Shown here: positions 46,002-57,335 of the stretch, in pieces | How positions within the stretch are numbered: the stretch's first letter is position 1 | Layout: the number at the start of each line of letters is the position of its first letter | Source of the DNA: Salvator merianae | Taxonomy: Eukaryota; Chordata; Lepidosauria; Squamata; Teiidae | Direction: 5' to 3' | Length of the DNA: 64,000 nt | Assembly (NCBI GenBank): GCA_003586115.2 | Contig: QVOM02000126.1 | Coordinates: forward strand, 57,952,943 to 58,016,942 | Position numbers and translations under genes: made by a program | Notes under the pieces: model-generated | Told to the model about the DNA's origin: nothing | The model's input: the letters and a program-made list of their open reading frames with translations, nothing else | The model's database searches: none

Positions 46002-46284
46002 GGGTCTTTCTGCATGTAAGCAGGAACAGAAAGTGGACAATGGGCCTCCCTTCTGCACATTAATTCAGAATACAGGAGGCCCCGCACCCAACGCTGGTAT
46101 GTACCATCAGCATAAGATGGAGCACAATCCAGATCTTTCATTCCTAGCCCTTCAGAGCCTAGCCCAGAAGCTCATGCAAGTTTTAGGGTTGGTCCAGATC
46201 AATGCTGTCATGCAGACAGCGCAATACCAGAGCATGCCTGCTTGTGGTCCCACCTCACTGGTTCTGATAATGCAGAAAAGCTCT
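46002..46284. mobile_element. U-family MITE
   Basis: Left GGGTCTTTCTGCATGTAAGC; right TAATGCAGAAAAGCTC. Flanks TAA and TTA fit a 3-bp duplication with one change. Internal GTCCAGATCAATGCTGTCATGCAGACAGC matches the U copies at 30852 and 6702. The 168-codon plus-strand frame starting inside it is not a gene. Confidence 0.65.
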
Positions 46285-46809
46285 TATACCTTGTGGTGCA
46301 AATGTCCATTATCCATGGCCATCATCTATTCAGGTTGTGCTCATAACAAAAGGGGTGACTTGGAGGTGCCTCGAAGAGACAGTGTGTGGCCCTTGTGTAC
46401 CCAAGTCTTCTCCAATCCACCTTTTCTAACACAGAACATTCGTGAGAAAGGGGAGGGGCAGACTGGTGTGTGAACAATCCCACCTCGAAGTCATCTTTGA
46501 GCTGCCTCAGAGATGCTTTTTGTGTGTGTGTGTCTGATCACAGCCTCAAACATGGACTGTCCCCATTATGCAGCAAAAGCACCTTAACCAGGCCCTCAGG
46601 GAAGCCAGTCTCCATGGAGATGCAACCTTGCTCTTCCATAAGCAGAGCACAGGGAGGGAGAAAAATGATGTGGAAGATTTTCTACAAATTATATATAATT
46701 TTGTCTATAATTAATGTCAGCAAATATTTGATGTGCACATTTAAAGGTTTTCTAATCATCTGAATGTACAAAGCAGAGAAAAAAATAAAAATAAAACATC
46801 ATTCTTCTC

Positions 46810-47153
46810 TAGGGATATACAAATTTTGATTCGCATTTGAAAACTCTTATGAAATTTCATTTTTGCAAATTTGCACATCGAAATGAAAATGACTTTTTTG
46901 CATTTACAGATTTTGGTTGAAAACAAAAAAGCCTATCTTTTGTGAAAAGGAAATTCATTGAATTTTCACATTTTTTGTAATTTTTGCTATGTTTAAACCA
47001 TGAAAATGGCATTTTCGATGGGAAAACATTGAGAAAAATGTGAAAGAGAATGTGAAAAATGCATTTTTCAACAACAAAATTCACTATGAAGCGAAAATAC
47101 AGATTTTCATTCAAAAATGAATCAAAAATGATTTTTTGTCATGCACATCCTTC
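46810..47153. mobile_element. Old hAT-type MITE with 7/8 target duplication
   Basis: Ends TAGGGATATACAAATTTTG and GTCATGCACATCCTTC. Flanks TTCTTCTC (46802-46809) and TTGTTCTC (47154-47161) agree at 7 of 8. The interior is AT-rich GAAAATG/CATTTTC sequence like 857-1197. 344 bp. The 129-codon frame at 47059-47448 only partly overlaps and has no motif. Confidence 0.8.
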
Positions 47154-47161
47154 TTGTTCTC

Positions 47162-48330
47162 TGTTCCTTTTAGGTTTTCGCAATGTGGTTACATTTGTTG
47201 GAACCTTCCAACCTATTTTTCCAATGAATTATTTCTATGAGTTCTTTGAGACCAACAGTCAGTCTTCTACTATGGTGATGGTTCTTGTGTTGCAAACACA
47301 GCAGGGGAGCATTTTACTTGCTAAAAAAAACCAATCCCATTGGGATGCCAATAAACATCATGAAACCATTTCAGTCTCAAGACAAGCAAAAGCAACTCTA
47401 TTTTTTTTTCCCCCGGTAAGAGAAAATGTGAAGCCTAATTTGACCTGACAGTGGCCCTTTCATGTCTGGAAGTGATGTACAGTAACTAAGTTTGACATCA
47501 TGTTTAGCAATAAAGTTTCACTCTTTTCGGTATGTCCTTCACATTGGTGTTAATGCTAACTACCACACACAACCTATTTTCCCCTAACCATTTGTAGAGT
47601 GTCATGCTGATATACTAATCTAATTTGGAAACCTGCAAGAAGCCATTGTTCTCTGTTGTACAATCATTGATTTTTCCAGAACAGTCTAAAAAATGAGTGG
47701 AACAAAGACACCATTAAAAAACAAAACAAAAAACCTACTTGAATAGTTTCTTACCCACTTTGACAGTCTTAAATTATTCAAGATTACAGAACTCATTTTT
47801 TAAAAGTATTTTTAACAAGTAAAATTGCAGAGTATAAAAAAAACTAATTACACAGCATTGTTTTATATTTTCTATTAAAGGTGGGGGGATGTTTGGTAAA
47901 TGCCCTATTGATAGGTCCCCTTAATTAGAGAAATAATTGATAGGTTTGTCATCTCTCCTCCATCCCATAGACCACCAATGTTACCATTCCAATAGTGTGG
48001 TCACAGTGAATGAACACCAACCTGTGTGAGTTATCCTTGGCTACAAAGTTTTTTGGGAACACATTCTATAGCAGAGTGCACAAAACAGATGTTTTCCCAT
48101 CTATGATAGGCATGGTGGAGTGGCTCACACTTTGGGTATGTTCTCCAATGGAAAAAGCTTAGCCTTTATCTACCTGAACCACAGCCCAATGTGTTTATAC
48201 TTGGAACATACCTCCATGGTCTGTTATAACAGAGGAGCCATTTTAGCAGCATGTTTTTTTATGCTGCTGAAATTGATACCTCAGGAGCACAGAGGCCAAG
48301 AACATTTGTCCCTGGACATCAGAGCTTTTT
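47162..48330. other. No recognised gene (1.2 kb)
   Basis: Unassigned AT-rich sequence. No repeat family or exon-like frame recognised. Confidence 0.45.
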
Positions 48331-48382
48331 GAATACACACACAGAGAGAGATATATAGATATAGATATAGATATAGATATAT
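48331..48382. repeat. (GA)n/(GATATA)n microsatellite
   Basis: Short CA and GA runs passing into about five TAGATA units. Confidence 0.93.
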
Positions 48383-48931
48383 AAAATGAAGAAGAAGTCA
48401 GGATGGAGAAAAGTCAAATGGTAAAAAGACAGAAAATACTGAAGAAGGTACGCTTGATGCTAATCTATTTGATGGCAATGAACACTGGCATTCTTGGGAA
48501 GACATGAAAATTCTACTATTATTTTATCTCAGAGTAGGTCATTTTACTTGTCCCTATATTGAACAGTGGAAATTATGGGAAGTGCTAAAACTCTAACATT
48601 TTTCTTACCTGCCCTGACAGTACATGGCTTAGCCAACAGTGGCAGGAAATACAATATGTCTACAACAAATGCAAGCACACAGAACTGCACTGTTATCACT
48701 TTCGCTGTATAAAAACATTCCATCCCTCTCCACATAGACACACTTATAAAAGAAAGATTTTTTTTTCAGGTAAAAGGTAAAATAGACATAAATCTAGAAC
48801 TAAGGTTTTCCAACTCAATCACTCTTTGTGCGTTCAGCTTGAGGTGGAATAAGAGCCTAAGCTGTTGACAACCTTTCACCTAGCAGTAAGGTCCCATGTA
48901 AGTCATACACATTTTGCCCCATCAGTTCCTT

Positions 48932-48970
48932 GAATGAATGAGTGAATGAATGAATGAATGAATGAATAAA
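48932..48970. repeat. (GAAT)n microsatellite
   Basis: About nine tetranucleotide units with one GAGT variant, followed by AAAAGATTAATTTATTTTGTCTGGC, possibly an old LINE-tail junction. Confidence 0.93.
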
Positions 48971-49571
48971 AGATTAATTTATTTTGTCTGGCTTTGCTAC
49001 AACAATAAGGAACCATCTAAAGTGATACCTTTAGGAAAATGACTGAGCTAGGGTCAGCTGGGGAGGGCGGTGTCCACACAGCCCCACAGCAGATGCAGGA
49101 TACCTCCCGTACCATTCTCCAAAAGAGGTGGCCTTTTGAAAGGAAGAAAAATAATTCTGAGGTAAGCTCTTGCAGATGATTTAGTATGGGAGATATCTGT
49201 GCGCCATCATGCCACACCCATGCCAAACATAACCCAGAGTTCCGTGTCACATAACTGTGTATACAGTTTAACTTCCAGTTTCCAGTCAGGGTATTCAGTT
49301 ATGTGCACACCTTTCCACATGCAAACCAGTTGTAGAGGGTATGGAGGAGTGGAACAGAGCCTTGGTCATTTGCCTGATGCCCTCCTGCTTCCCCACGCCA
49401 GCAGCTACTCGCCGCAAATTCCATCCAGCCTCAATCGTGACTGCATGTGGACTCCTTTAAAAAAACTAAAATGGCAGGGTGAGACAAATGGAATCACAGG
49501 TGCCCTTCCTTTTCTGCTAGAAAACCACAGACTCATTGAGACACTCATGTTCTTGAATTCCAAATCTCCTT
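48971..49571. other. No recognised gene
   Basis: Unassigned. The 126-codon plus-strand frame at 49199-49579 has no domain motif that I can identify. Confidence 0.4.
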
Positions 49572-50045
49572 GGGCCTAATCACACTTGAAGCTAGTGACC
49601 ATCGGGAACGCTCGCTACTCAGGTGTCTTCACAATTTGCAAAAACCCTCATGATTGGCAGCACAGAATTGTGCTCACAGCTATCCCGGGAGCAACTGAAC
49701 TGCTCCCAGTACAGTGCGTTCACACCCACTTCTGGGTCCAAATACACTGCTGTGTGCTGCAGCATGGCTGTGACTGTGCCTGCATAATGGTGTGGTGTGG
49801 CATGGGTGTGTCTATGCCTGCATCTTCATGCAGTATTAGTTTCCATGGCAGTAGCAGGAAGCTTCCCAGCTGCTGTCAAGGTGCAGAATGGAGAAGGACA
49901 CCAGCATTCACACCACAAATGCTGGTATCCTGTTGGCATTCTGTTCTAAGGCCTCACAGTGCAGACAATGTTTGCACTGTGAAGTCTATTCCACCGTGGA
50001 TTGTTCACTGGTGAACATTCCATGGTGGAAAGTACAAAAAGGCCC
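49572..50045 (+). mobile_element. X-family MITE with CTT target duplication
   Basis: Starts GGGCCTAATCACACTTGAAG and ends in the palindrome TTCCACCGTGGATTGTTCAC..GAACATTCCATGGTGGAA followed by AGTACAAAAAGGCCC. CTT flanks both sides (49569-49571, 50046-50048). At 474 bp it is the longest intact X copy. The 142-codon plus frame within it is a composition artefact. Confidence 0.85.
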
Positions 50046-51554
50046 CTTGATAGAGGAGAGGCTCCATCGTGCTTGCTCTTGAGATGGAAAAGATGCTTGG
50101 ATAGAATGCAAGATGGAGACGAGTTCCACACCCAGCAGAGAACTTAAAATCTATCACCTTCCAACCCCTTGTATGTATAGTGCAGGAAGAAGAGTACAAA
50201 ACTTGGGGTTCTTAGCCAACCATGCAAGTAGAGGAAAAGGAACAATTACAATCAGGTGTTCATTAACTGAGGGAAATTACTGAAAGGAAAGACATTTGTT
50301 TGTCCTTTATTTTCAAGGAAGGGGCAGAGGTACTTAACACTCTGCCACTAAAATGCATTGCAGTGTAAAGTGTAATAACATTTCCAAACAGGAGCTTCAA
50401 AAACATATTTTAACTGTTTGTTGGTTTTTGTTTCTTGTTTGTTTTTTGCATAGGTTGGAAGCTGGTGAATTTCAGATATGAATTCTCATACCACAGGTAG
50501 ATGCACATTGAGATATCTTCACTACTTAGATGGCCAGTAAGGGATGATATAGTTGATGCCCTTTGGACAATGCTTCCTGGGCTACTTGGGAGAAGAAATA
50601 ATACTATCAGAATTCTCAAGACAGCATCAACAGTGTGATGAAGCAGCAGTGGGGAAAGGTAAGTAGGATGATGGTGGCTGGTTTCCAAAATATTTGGCCA
50701 GCTATGTCCCAGTTTGGGGACAAAAATATTCACTGAAGAACATTCCAAATGACCTTAATTAAAGGCTGCATAACTTTCCTTATAGACAAAAACACAGTGC
50801 TCAAAATAGAAGGGAATCATACAGAAGACAGAAATTTTAGTTTCAAGAAAGCAGCTGGGACATTTTTCATTCACTAGACAACAGAGAGCCTCCAAAAAAA
50901 AACCCTAAGGAAAGGGAGAAATTTAATTAATTAGCTTGCTTTTTCTGTACCTTGACTGTCCAAAGTCAGTCAGCGCTCTTTGAAAAATTCACAGCCACAT
51001 TTGCAAGAGGAGATAGAGAAGATAATCCACTGCAAAAAAAAAAAACTTTTTAAAACACCCATAAATAAATATATAAATAAAGTGTACCTTTTTCCTCTAG
51101 AATTTCAAAAGGGAACTTCAGTGTTTTATTCACTGTTTATCCCCAAGTACAAAAATAGTTCAGCTTCTGGTTAGTATCACTGCAAATGAAGAGCATCAAC
51201 TTTTGGAGTCTTGATCCAATGCTATTTGAATCTCATACATCCCTTCCATTCTTATTTAAGGTAACAGAGCATGTGATGTTGGTTAGCAAAGCTTGAAAAG
51301 TTGCTTCTCTTGATATTCCTTTGCGTTTGTTGATAGAAATCTGCCACATAAATAGTTAGCAAGGATGCTTTTATGGTTCTTAGAGTTTACCTAGATTGAA
51401 AGAGAAGGGATATGTATTTTCTCTACTGATGGATAAGGTAATCTGATTCTGTAAGAAAAACAGGAATACGTTTGCAGAAAGAGAAGTATCAACTAACTAC
51501 AAGGGGACAGTGATCTCATTTGTGCTTTCAGTGCAGTTCGGCAAGCAATAAATG
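50046..51554. other. No recognised gene (1.5 kb)
   Basis: Unassigned. The 112-codon minus frame at 50410-50748 has no known motif. A poly-A stretch lies near 51034-51045. Confidence 0.45.
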
Positions 51555-51985
51555 CACCTATTAACAAACTTGTATAAGAGCAATCTAGTGGACATCATCT
51601 ACTTAGATTTTCAAAAAGCGTTCGATAAAGTTCCTCGCCAAAGACTTCCCCATAAACTTAATAGTCATGGAATAAAAGGACAGGTCTTATTATGAATAAG
51701 CAACTGGCTAAGGAATAGAAAATAGAGGATAAGAGTAAATGGATATCTGTCACAGTGGAGGGATGTACCAAGCTGAGTCCCCCGAGGTTCTGTCCTGGGC
51801 CTGGCGCTTTTTAACATATAGTATTTATAAATGATCTGGAGGCAGGTGAGGCCAGTCAGATAGTCATATTTGCTGGTGACAAAAAAAAAAAAAAAAAGAA
51901 GAAGTGGGACTGTAAAGAGCCCCAAAGGGGTCTCTGCACATTTGAGACCAGGACATCAAAATGGCAGATGCTGTTCAATGCGAAT
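51555..51985 (+). mobile_element. CR1 LINE reverse-transcriptase core fragment
   Basis: Plus-strand translation gives VDIIYLDFQKAFDKVPRQRL, then HKLNSHGIKGQ, WLRNRKQRIRVNGYLSQW, VPRGSVLGP, FINDLEAG and IVIFAGDTK-like. This is the CR1 order YLDFQKAFDKVP..VPQGSVLGP..FINDLE..KFADDTK. The catalytic FADD is FAGD. In-frame stops follow GQVL and VPS, so the copy is dead. A poly-A interruption at 51882-51897 sits inside the domain, after which MADAVQC resembles CR1 WQMxFN with a frameshift. It is a different part of ORF2 from the piece at 43908. Confidence 0.88.
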
Positions 51986-52184
51986 AAGTAATCTAATGGG
52001 ATCAGAACTGACTGTGACTGCAAATGTTATAATTAAATAAATAAAGTAAACAAATAGTCACTCACAGTTTTGCTCCACTGAAGACTGTCAAAAACAAATG
52101 AAGAAGCATATTCAATAGTGCAAGGAAGTGTTTATGGAATGTTTACAAATATGCTTGCATATGCATATGCAGAGAGTGATATAC

Positions 52185-52255
52185 ATGTTTTATTTATTTA
52201 AGCACCTTTTTACTCAATCAAGCAATGTTCATGCACCTTACAAAATTATAGCAGA
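52185..52255 (-). mobile_element. Possible CR1-like LINE 3' tail remnant
   Basis: On the minus strand TTTTGTAAGGTGCATGAAC, GGTGCTTAAATAAATAAAAC resembles the usual tail, but it is short and diverged. Confidence 0.35.
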
Positions 52256-53554
52256 ACCAACCACCCCGGGACGGGGGGAAAAGGTAGACATGTGAATGGC
52301 AGTGCATGCATATCCCTCTAAAGCAACTGTACAGCTTATAATCAGAGAAGGTTGCCATAAGAATGCAGCAATGTGGAGATGGACTTGTTATTTCTGGCCT
52401 GAATGTTCAATTTCACATGAAAGCCACAGGTGCAATGCCATAAAGCTGTATTCTAGCCCAAGAAGAAATTGACTTTGGAGAAAGTGATTTATAATAAGGA
52501 AACAAAAACGTGTTATGTTCCTGCAGCAGTGATTTTACATGAGAGCCCCTAGCAGCTTTATTCACTTGTCATCCACCACCCTCTAAAACCATAGATGTAG
52601 GGTGCTTACTAGCTAAGACCTTCGTGGCAAATCTGAAAGCGGAGCCAGTTGGATATGAACTTTCTCAGTATCTTGTGGGGTTCATACATGCTGCTAAAGA
52701 AGAATTGGCTAGAACTCTGCCTTTTCCCTATAGCTCAACAGAGACAGCCCGGCTTAGGTTTCACTAATGCTTCTTCCATCCTGAACATACAACCCAGTAA
52801 TCATAGCTGTTGATTACATTTCCAATGCATGCCAAGTCCTGTCATTTCTATTGTAATTAATTTAAAGAAAACATTTGTGTCTGAAAACAAGACACACTGT
52901 GGCCTGTTCCCATTTTCCTGAGCCCCTTGTCCTTATTACTCATATATATGTATACATTTTATTACAATTAACTGAGAAAACATGACCTAAGCAAAGTTAT
53001 CAAAGGAGAGCAATTATGGGAGCATGTGCCATATTATTTCAATTAGGTAAGTGCTCACAGTGGTTTTTGCTCAGGAATAGCACAAAACTACTGTTCAGCC
53101 CACGATTCCCACTGTTAACATTGATAAATTGTTCCAACATCGCCTTTTCATTCAGCAGGTTTATTTCTGGACAAGGGCCAGACACAACAGAACCAAAAGA
53201 TTTATAAGCACCACAGTGGAAAGGCAAAGAAGAGCTTAAGACTTGACCCGCCATTTGTTTAAATTGGGAATTGAACAAAGGCAGAGAAAGCACAGCCCTA
53301 GCAGGCCAAAACCTAACACCTTAACAACTATGAAGCTTTGTTCAAGGAGCTTCTTACAAGTGTCAATTAAGCTCTGTTTAAGACTGGCGTGCCAAACACA
53401 CATGCTTGTTGTACTCAAGTTATCTTCTCTCCACATGTTCCAGTGCAGAATACAACACTGTATTGGGAGGAAAGCAACTTACATTGGGATAGGTTTCCTT
53501 AATAATATGTGCAACTGTGACAGGAAATTAAACTAACATATCAAATATTATAGA
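52256..53554. other. No recognised gene (1.3 kb)
   Basis: No repeat family recognised. The part 52800-53040 is AT-rich and non-repetitive with TGTAATTAATTT and ACAATTAACTG motifs of homeodomain type. Frames at 53016-53536 lack motifs. Confidence 0.4.
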
Positions 53555-53760
53555 TTCATTTGTTGTTGCTGTTTTTGTTGTTCTTGGGTACCACTGAGTC
53601 ATGACCAACTCATGGTTGATTGCATGGGTACCTTCTGCAGTTTTCTTGGCTGAGATACAGAAGTTTGCCATTGCCTACTTCTGAGGAGAGGCTGGGGATT
53701 GAACCAGCAATCCTTTGCTTTCTAGGAAGTTTGTTCTACCTCTGAGCTACAATCACTCCA
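53555..53760 (-). mobile_element. tRNA-derived SINE with BovB-like tail (Sauria-SINE type)
   Basis: Read on the minus strand it begins with a tRNA-like head: A box TAGCTCAGAGGTAGAA (about 53749-53734) and B box GGTTCAATCCCCAGCC (53705-53690), spaced as in a tRNA promoter for RNA polymerase III. The body contains GTAGGCAATGGCAAACTTC and CCAAGAAAACTGC; the tail has GAGTTGGTCATGACTCAGTGG and an AAC repeat. The tail resembles the BovB 3' end, which is how such SINEs use the BovB machinery. BovB pieces are present at 29395 and 42470. It looks complete but diverged. Confidence 0.82.
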
Positions 53761-53761
53761 A

Positions 53762-53860
53762 GACTCCATGGTTTGCCACTGCCTAATTCTGTAGAGAGGC
53801 TGGGGATCAAACTGGTAACTCTGCTTCTCCAGCAATTTGTTCTATCACTGACTATGGAAT
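53762..53860 (-). mobile_element. Second, partial SINE copy directly adjacent
   Basis: GTTTGCCACTGCCTAATTCTGTAGAGAGGCTGGGGATCAAACTGG, followed by AGCAATTTGTTCTATCACTGA, repeats the head and body of the SINE at 53555-53760 without its tail. The B box has decayed to AGTTTGATCCC. Confidence 0.72.
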
Positions 53861-54641
53861 AGGTATTTTAATCCAAATCAATGAAAATTGGACAGAAGCA
53901 CCCATAAAACTATTTGTTTTTTAGAAACATCATCTGAAAAATCCCATTTTAAGTTCTTATCAAATGACAAACTTAAATAAGGCCAGGTGAACTGTCATTA
54001 GCAGAGTGTCAGATTATGTTGGGGCCTCCACAAAAAGTCTATGTCCTGTAAAATATTTTGAAGATCACAAGTACGGTAGGTCTCATGCCTAAAATCTGAC
54101 CTCCCCTTCAGATTATAAAGTATAAGATACGTAGTATACCACTCCATCTGCACTTGCAAGTTGGAAAATTACAGTTTGAGGGACAGTTTGTAACCATGCT
54201 TGATTATTCACAGTTTTTGCCTTGTTACTTCTAACTGCAAATGTTGCTATTTGGGGGGGGGAGGGGAGTTCTTGTCATAAACAGCACTTTCCATCTCACT
54301 GATGGGTCCCTGGAAACTCACTGTTTCTGGTACCTTTGGGATTTGTGTCACAATACAAGAACCCACCCCTTCCAAATATCAAGGAAATGGTATAATAGGC
54401 CAGGTGGTTCTGCAAATACGGAAGAACCTCCTATAAAGCAAATTCCTTTAACACAGAGTCACTATTACTAGCCTAACAAATTGTGATTTTACTTCTCACT
54501 AAGCAATCCTGTGACTCACTATTACACCTTTTGCTGCCAAATGTCTGAGGTCCAAGGTGAACCCTAAAGCATACTTGGACCTTCTCCTTGGTCCAGTTGC
54601 CATTTTCCTACTTATCTTTGTGCCATGAGGAGGGTGCTTGG
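53861..54641. other. No recognised gene
   Basis: Unassigned; a G-rich run (GGGGGGGGAGGGG) occurs near 54253. No coding motif. Confidence 0.45.
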
Positions 54642-54665
54642 CATTAATAATGATGATGATGATAC
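54642..54665. repeat. (ATG)n short microsatellite
   Basis: About six ATG/GAT units with one interruption. Confidence 0.85.
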
Positions 54666-54802
54666 TGATGTTATCATCATAATAATGAGTCCTTCTGATT
54701 GTTTTTGTGTGCATTTGAGTATAAGCATGTGGAGTAGGTAGAGTGCAGTGGGGTATTAGTATGTGATCTGTGAGTTAATTTGGCTCTTCAGTGTGTTTCG
54801 AG

Positions 54803-55507
54803 TAGGGCGGTGCATGAAGTTTCATGCCACTTGAATTTTCGTCGAATTTCATGATTTGGTTCCCTTCGCATCGAATGCAAAGGGCAACAAAGATCACAAA
54901 ATGCGAATTGCGAAGGTCCCTCAATTTTCAATGCATTTCGGGACCTTCGCAATTTGCTGCTGTCTCATTCCCCTAGGCGCGCGCTGACAGTCTAGGGGAA
55001 ATGAGAGACAGTGAGTGGGAGAGGAGGGAAATCAACGCGCAGGGAATCCCTCCCTGCGCATTGATTTCCCTTGTCTCCTGCTGGCTGCCTGATTCGCCCT
55101 ACTCTGTCAGTGCGCGCACTGACAGAGTAGGCTGAATCAGGCAGCGAGAGGAGAGGAGGGAGATCAACGCAAAGGAATGGAATCCCTTCCTTTCGCTGAT
55201 CGCCCTCCTCTCCTGCCGGCTGAGTCAGGTGGAGGGAAATCAACGCAAAGGAAGGGAATCCCTTCCTTTCGCTGATCTCCCTCCTCTCCTGCCGGCTGAG
55301 TCAGGCAGCGAGAGGAGAGGAGGGAGATCAACGCAAAGGAAGGGAATCCCTTCCTTTCGTTGATTTCCCTCGTCTCCCGCTGGCTTCCGGTCGCGGCGAA
55401 GATGAAGGGCTTCATTTTCGCACATATTTTTTCGTGCGAAAACAAAGCCCCGTAGCTTCGCAGAAATGCGAAGCGAAAGGGGGAAAGTGCCTTCGTGCAC
55501 ACCCCTA
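54803..55507. mobile_element. Young hAT-type MITE with perfect 8-bp target duplication and hairpin array
   Basis: Ends TAGGGCGGTGCATGAAG and CTTCGTGCACACCCCTA are inverted repeats. GTTTCGAG is duplicated exactly at 54795-54802 and 55508-55515. The 705-bp interior is rich in TTCG/CGAA near the ends and holds six consecutive hairpins between about 54963 and 55376. Several hairpins are built on GATCAACGCAAAGGAAGGG and its complement. Minus-strand frames that repeat RKEGIPFL come from the tandem units and are not a gene. Confidence 0.92.
54963..55376. repeat. Array of six tandem hairpins
   Basis: Successive inverted repeats: 54963-55009 (TCTCATTCCCCTAG arm), 55020-55077 (GGGAAATCAACGCGCAGGG arm), 55084-55143 (ACTCTGTCAGTGC arm, about 28 bp), 55148-55215, 55230-55290 and 55312-55376. 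The last three share the GATCAACGCAAAGGAAGGG arm, and the spacers contain GCCGGCTGAGTCAGG. All lie inside the hAT-type element at 54803. Confidence 0.88.
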
Positions 55508-55515
55508 GTTTCGAG

Positions 55516-56831
55516 TGCTTTCTACTTTGATGTGGTGGGGAGGTGGCATCAGAGTGTGTCAGGAGTGTTGTCTGTGAAAGGCCTGTGCCTTGATGTGGGG
55601 AAGGTTCAGATCTGTGTGTTCAGCATTCCAATTCTTATCTGGGTGTGGGCGATGGCAGCTTGTCTGACATCTGTATTTTCTTCATTACAGTCTATGAAAA
55701 ATCCTTTCCTGAGTTGTGGATAAGCGTTGATGTAGGCTTCTTGACTGACATTTGTGTTGCCCTCATGGTAAATACTCCCTGAGAGGGCTGTACTGTGACC
55801 CTTTCAATGCAAGTTCCTTTCTTCTATTTCTTTCTTGACTTGCAATGGGAGCCATTCCTCATTCAAGTCAATGTAATTTTGAACAGGGCCGATCTACCAT
55901 AGTGTGAGTTGATAGAGCTCTCAGCAATGGTTCCCCTGACCCCAAGATTTACATTGAAGTCAGTTGCCCTCATAAAACAGATTCTCATTAAGTGACATTT
56001 TCCAGCAACTAAACCCTAGTATTATAGGACTGGACTCTTACTGGGCTATAATAAGGTGGCAATATATGATTCCATCACCACACGCTTGCACTATTGAATT
56101 GCACTTCATTCTGGGCAGCCCATGGTGCAAAAGCTGTTGCAGATACAGAATGAAGGCATGAGATTGTTGGATTTCACAACTAGAAGGAATGCTATGTTTT
56201 GAAATGACAGTGAAATTTGAAGAATATTTCTTCTTCATGATAGTAATTATAGCTCCAGGAATTCCAGGTTTGAAAAATCCCCACATTCAGGCCCATCCTC
56301 TATCAGCAGATCATTTTCCCCATTGGTAGACCTAGTGTTGTATCTGATCATAAAAGAAGGGCAGCAGCATTCCAAAAAGAGCCAAACATATTAGTCCAGC
56401 TTTCTGTAAGAGTTTCTGTAACTTAAGCCCTTATGTCTCCCTCCACAACCAAGGAAGAATCCGCATCGGGAACTTTATGATGCCTTGAATGTGCAGTGAA
56501 AGTGCAGTGTCTGCACAACACTGTGTTCTCATTGCACATACAATGCAGAGGGAGGGGGGTTGCTGTAGTCTGCACCAGCATGTGAATGGCAAGCCCTTCT
56601 TCCGGGATATAATTTGGAACTATTGCAGAAAGGGCCTTGGTATCATCAGTCCATATTTGGTCGCACGACTGAATCATTTTTTCCCCCAGATTCGTATGAA
56701 TGTATGTGATACATATTAGTGCACTTTGCACCTAATTAAGATCAATGGATGTGATTGTTGTGTAAAGACACAGGCATGACGTATGTAGAGACTGACCAGA
56801 AGCAATAGCAAACATGGCTTACTTACTCTGA
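55516..56831. other. No recognised gene; possible Z-type MITE fragment
   Basis: Mostly unassigned. At about 56555-56637, CTGTAGTCTGCACCAGCATGTG and TTGCAGAAAGGGCC resemble the right half of the Z family (56832, 60051), but the left end is not found. The 82-codon minus frame at 56038-56286 has no motif. Confidence 0.4.
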
Positions 56832-57011
56832 GGCCCTTTCTGCACTTGGCTTTATTCTGGACTATATCCCAGAATAGGGACCTGCTATCCACACACTAGT
56901 GCAGATTATAGCAGGCCCCAGGTGGGGCCTGCCATAGTTCATATTAGCATGCAGGTGGCAGATCCCTATTCCAAGATATAATCTGGAATAAGGTCAAGTG
57001 CAGAAAGGGCC
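56832..57011. mobile_element. Z-family MITE, 180 bp, with TGA target duplication
   Basis: Ends GGCCCTTTCTGCACTTGGC and GTCAAGTGCAGAAAGGGCC. TGA flanks both sides (56829-56831, 57012-57014). Same length as, and very similar to, the nested copy at 9363-9542. The centre holds AGGCCCCAGGTGGGGCCT. Confidence 0.88.
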
Positions 57012-57157
57012 TGAGTTGCTGGATCCTTGACAATGGTGCACTTTTCTTTTCATGATATTCTAAGTGTTTAAAATATTAACAGTTATTTTCAGTGTGCCCA
57101 GGATGCAAAACATAGTCAGAAATGAGAAGGCAAAAATAAATAGTCCATTCAAACATG

Positions 57158-57335
57158 GGGTGATCCTGCACTTGCCAGTAAACAAGACTAGCAAGCATAC
57201 TACAGACCTCCCTTCCTCATGCTCATGTGGCCTAAGGGGGACATTGGAGAGGGTCCCTTAGGCCACATCAGCACGTGGAAGGGAGGCTCCTAGCACACTT
57301 GCTGGTCTGGTATACCGCCCAATGCAGAATCACCC
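57158..57335. mobile_element. Palindromic MITE with GGGTGATCCTGCACTTG ends and ATG duplication
   Basis: Left GGGTGATCCTGCACTTGCC, right CAATGCAGAATCACCC. ATG flanks both sides (57155-57157, 57336-57338). Inner arms GTGGCCTAAGGGGGACATTG and GGGTCCCTTAGGCCAC are inverted, as are ACCTCCCTTCC and GGAAGGGAGG. 178 bp. Its ends are intermediate between the GGGTGTGATCACAC element at 41051 and the CTGCACTT group. Confidence 0.82.

Noticed and set aside
45967..46473. 168-codon plus-strand frame, the second longest non-homopolymer frame
   Set aside because: About 60% of it lies in a U-family MITE with identifiable ends, and the remainder has no motif.
49586..50014. 142-codon plus-strand frame
   Set aside because: It lies entirely within an X-family MITE with CTT target duplication.
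53555..53760. A tRNA gene
   Set aside because: The A and B boxes are present, but the segment continues into a SINE body and BovB-like tail and the acceptor stem does not close, so it is a SINE head.
54963..55376. A CRISPR array
   Set aside because: The repeats are adjoining inverted hairpins of uneven size inside a eukaryotic transposon, with no uniform spacers and no cas genes.
54992..55502. Minus-strand frames with repeated RKEGIPFL peptide
   Set aside because: They translate the tandem hairpin units of the hAT-type MITE. Overlapping frames on the same strand show the same repeats, and there is no start context or homology.
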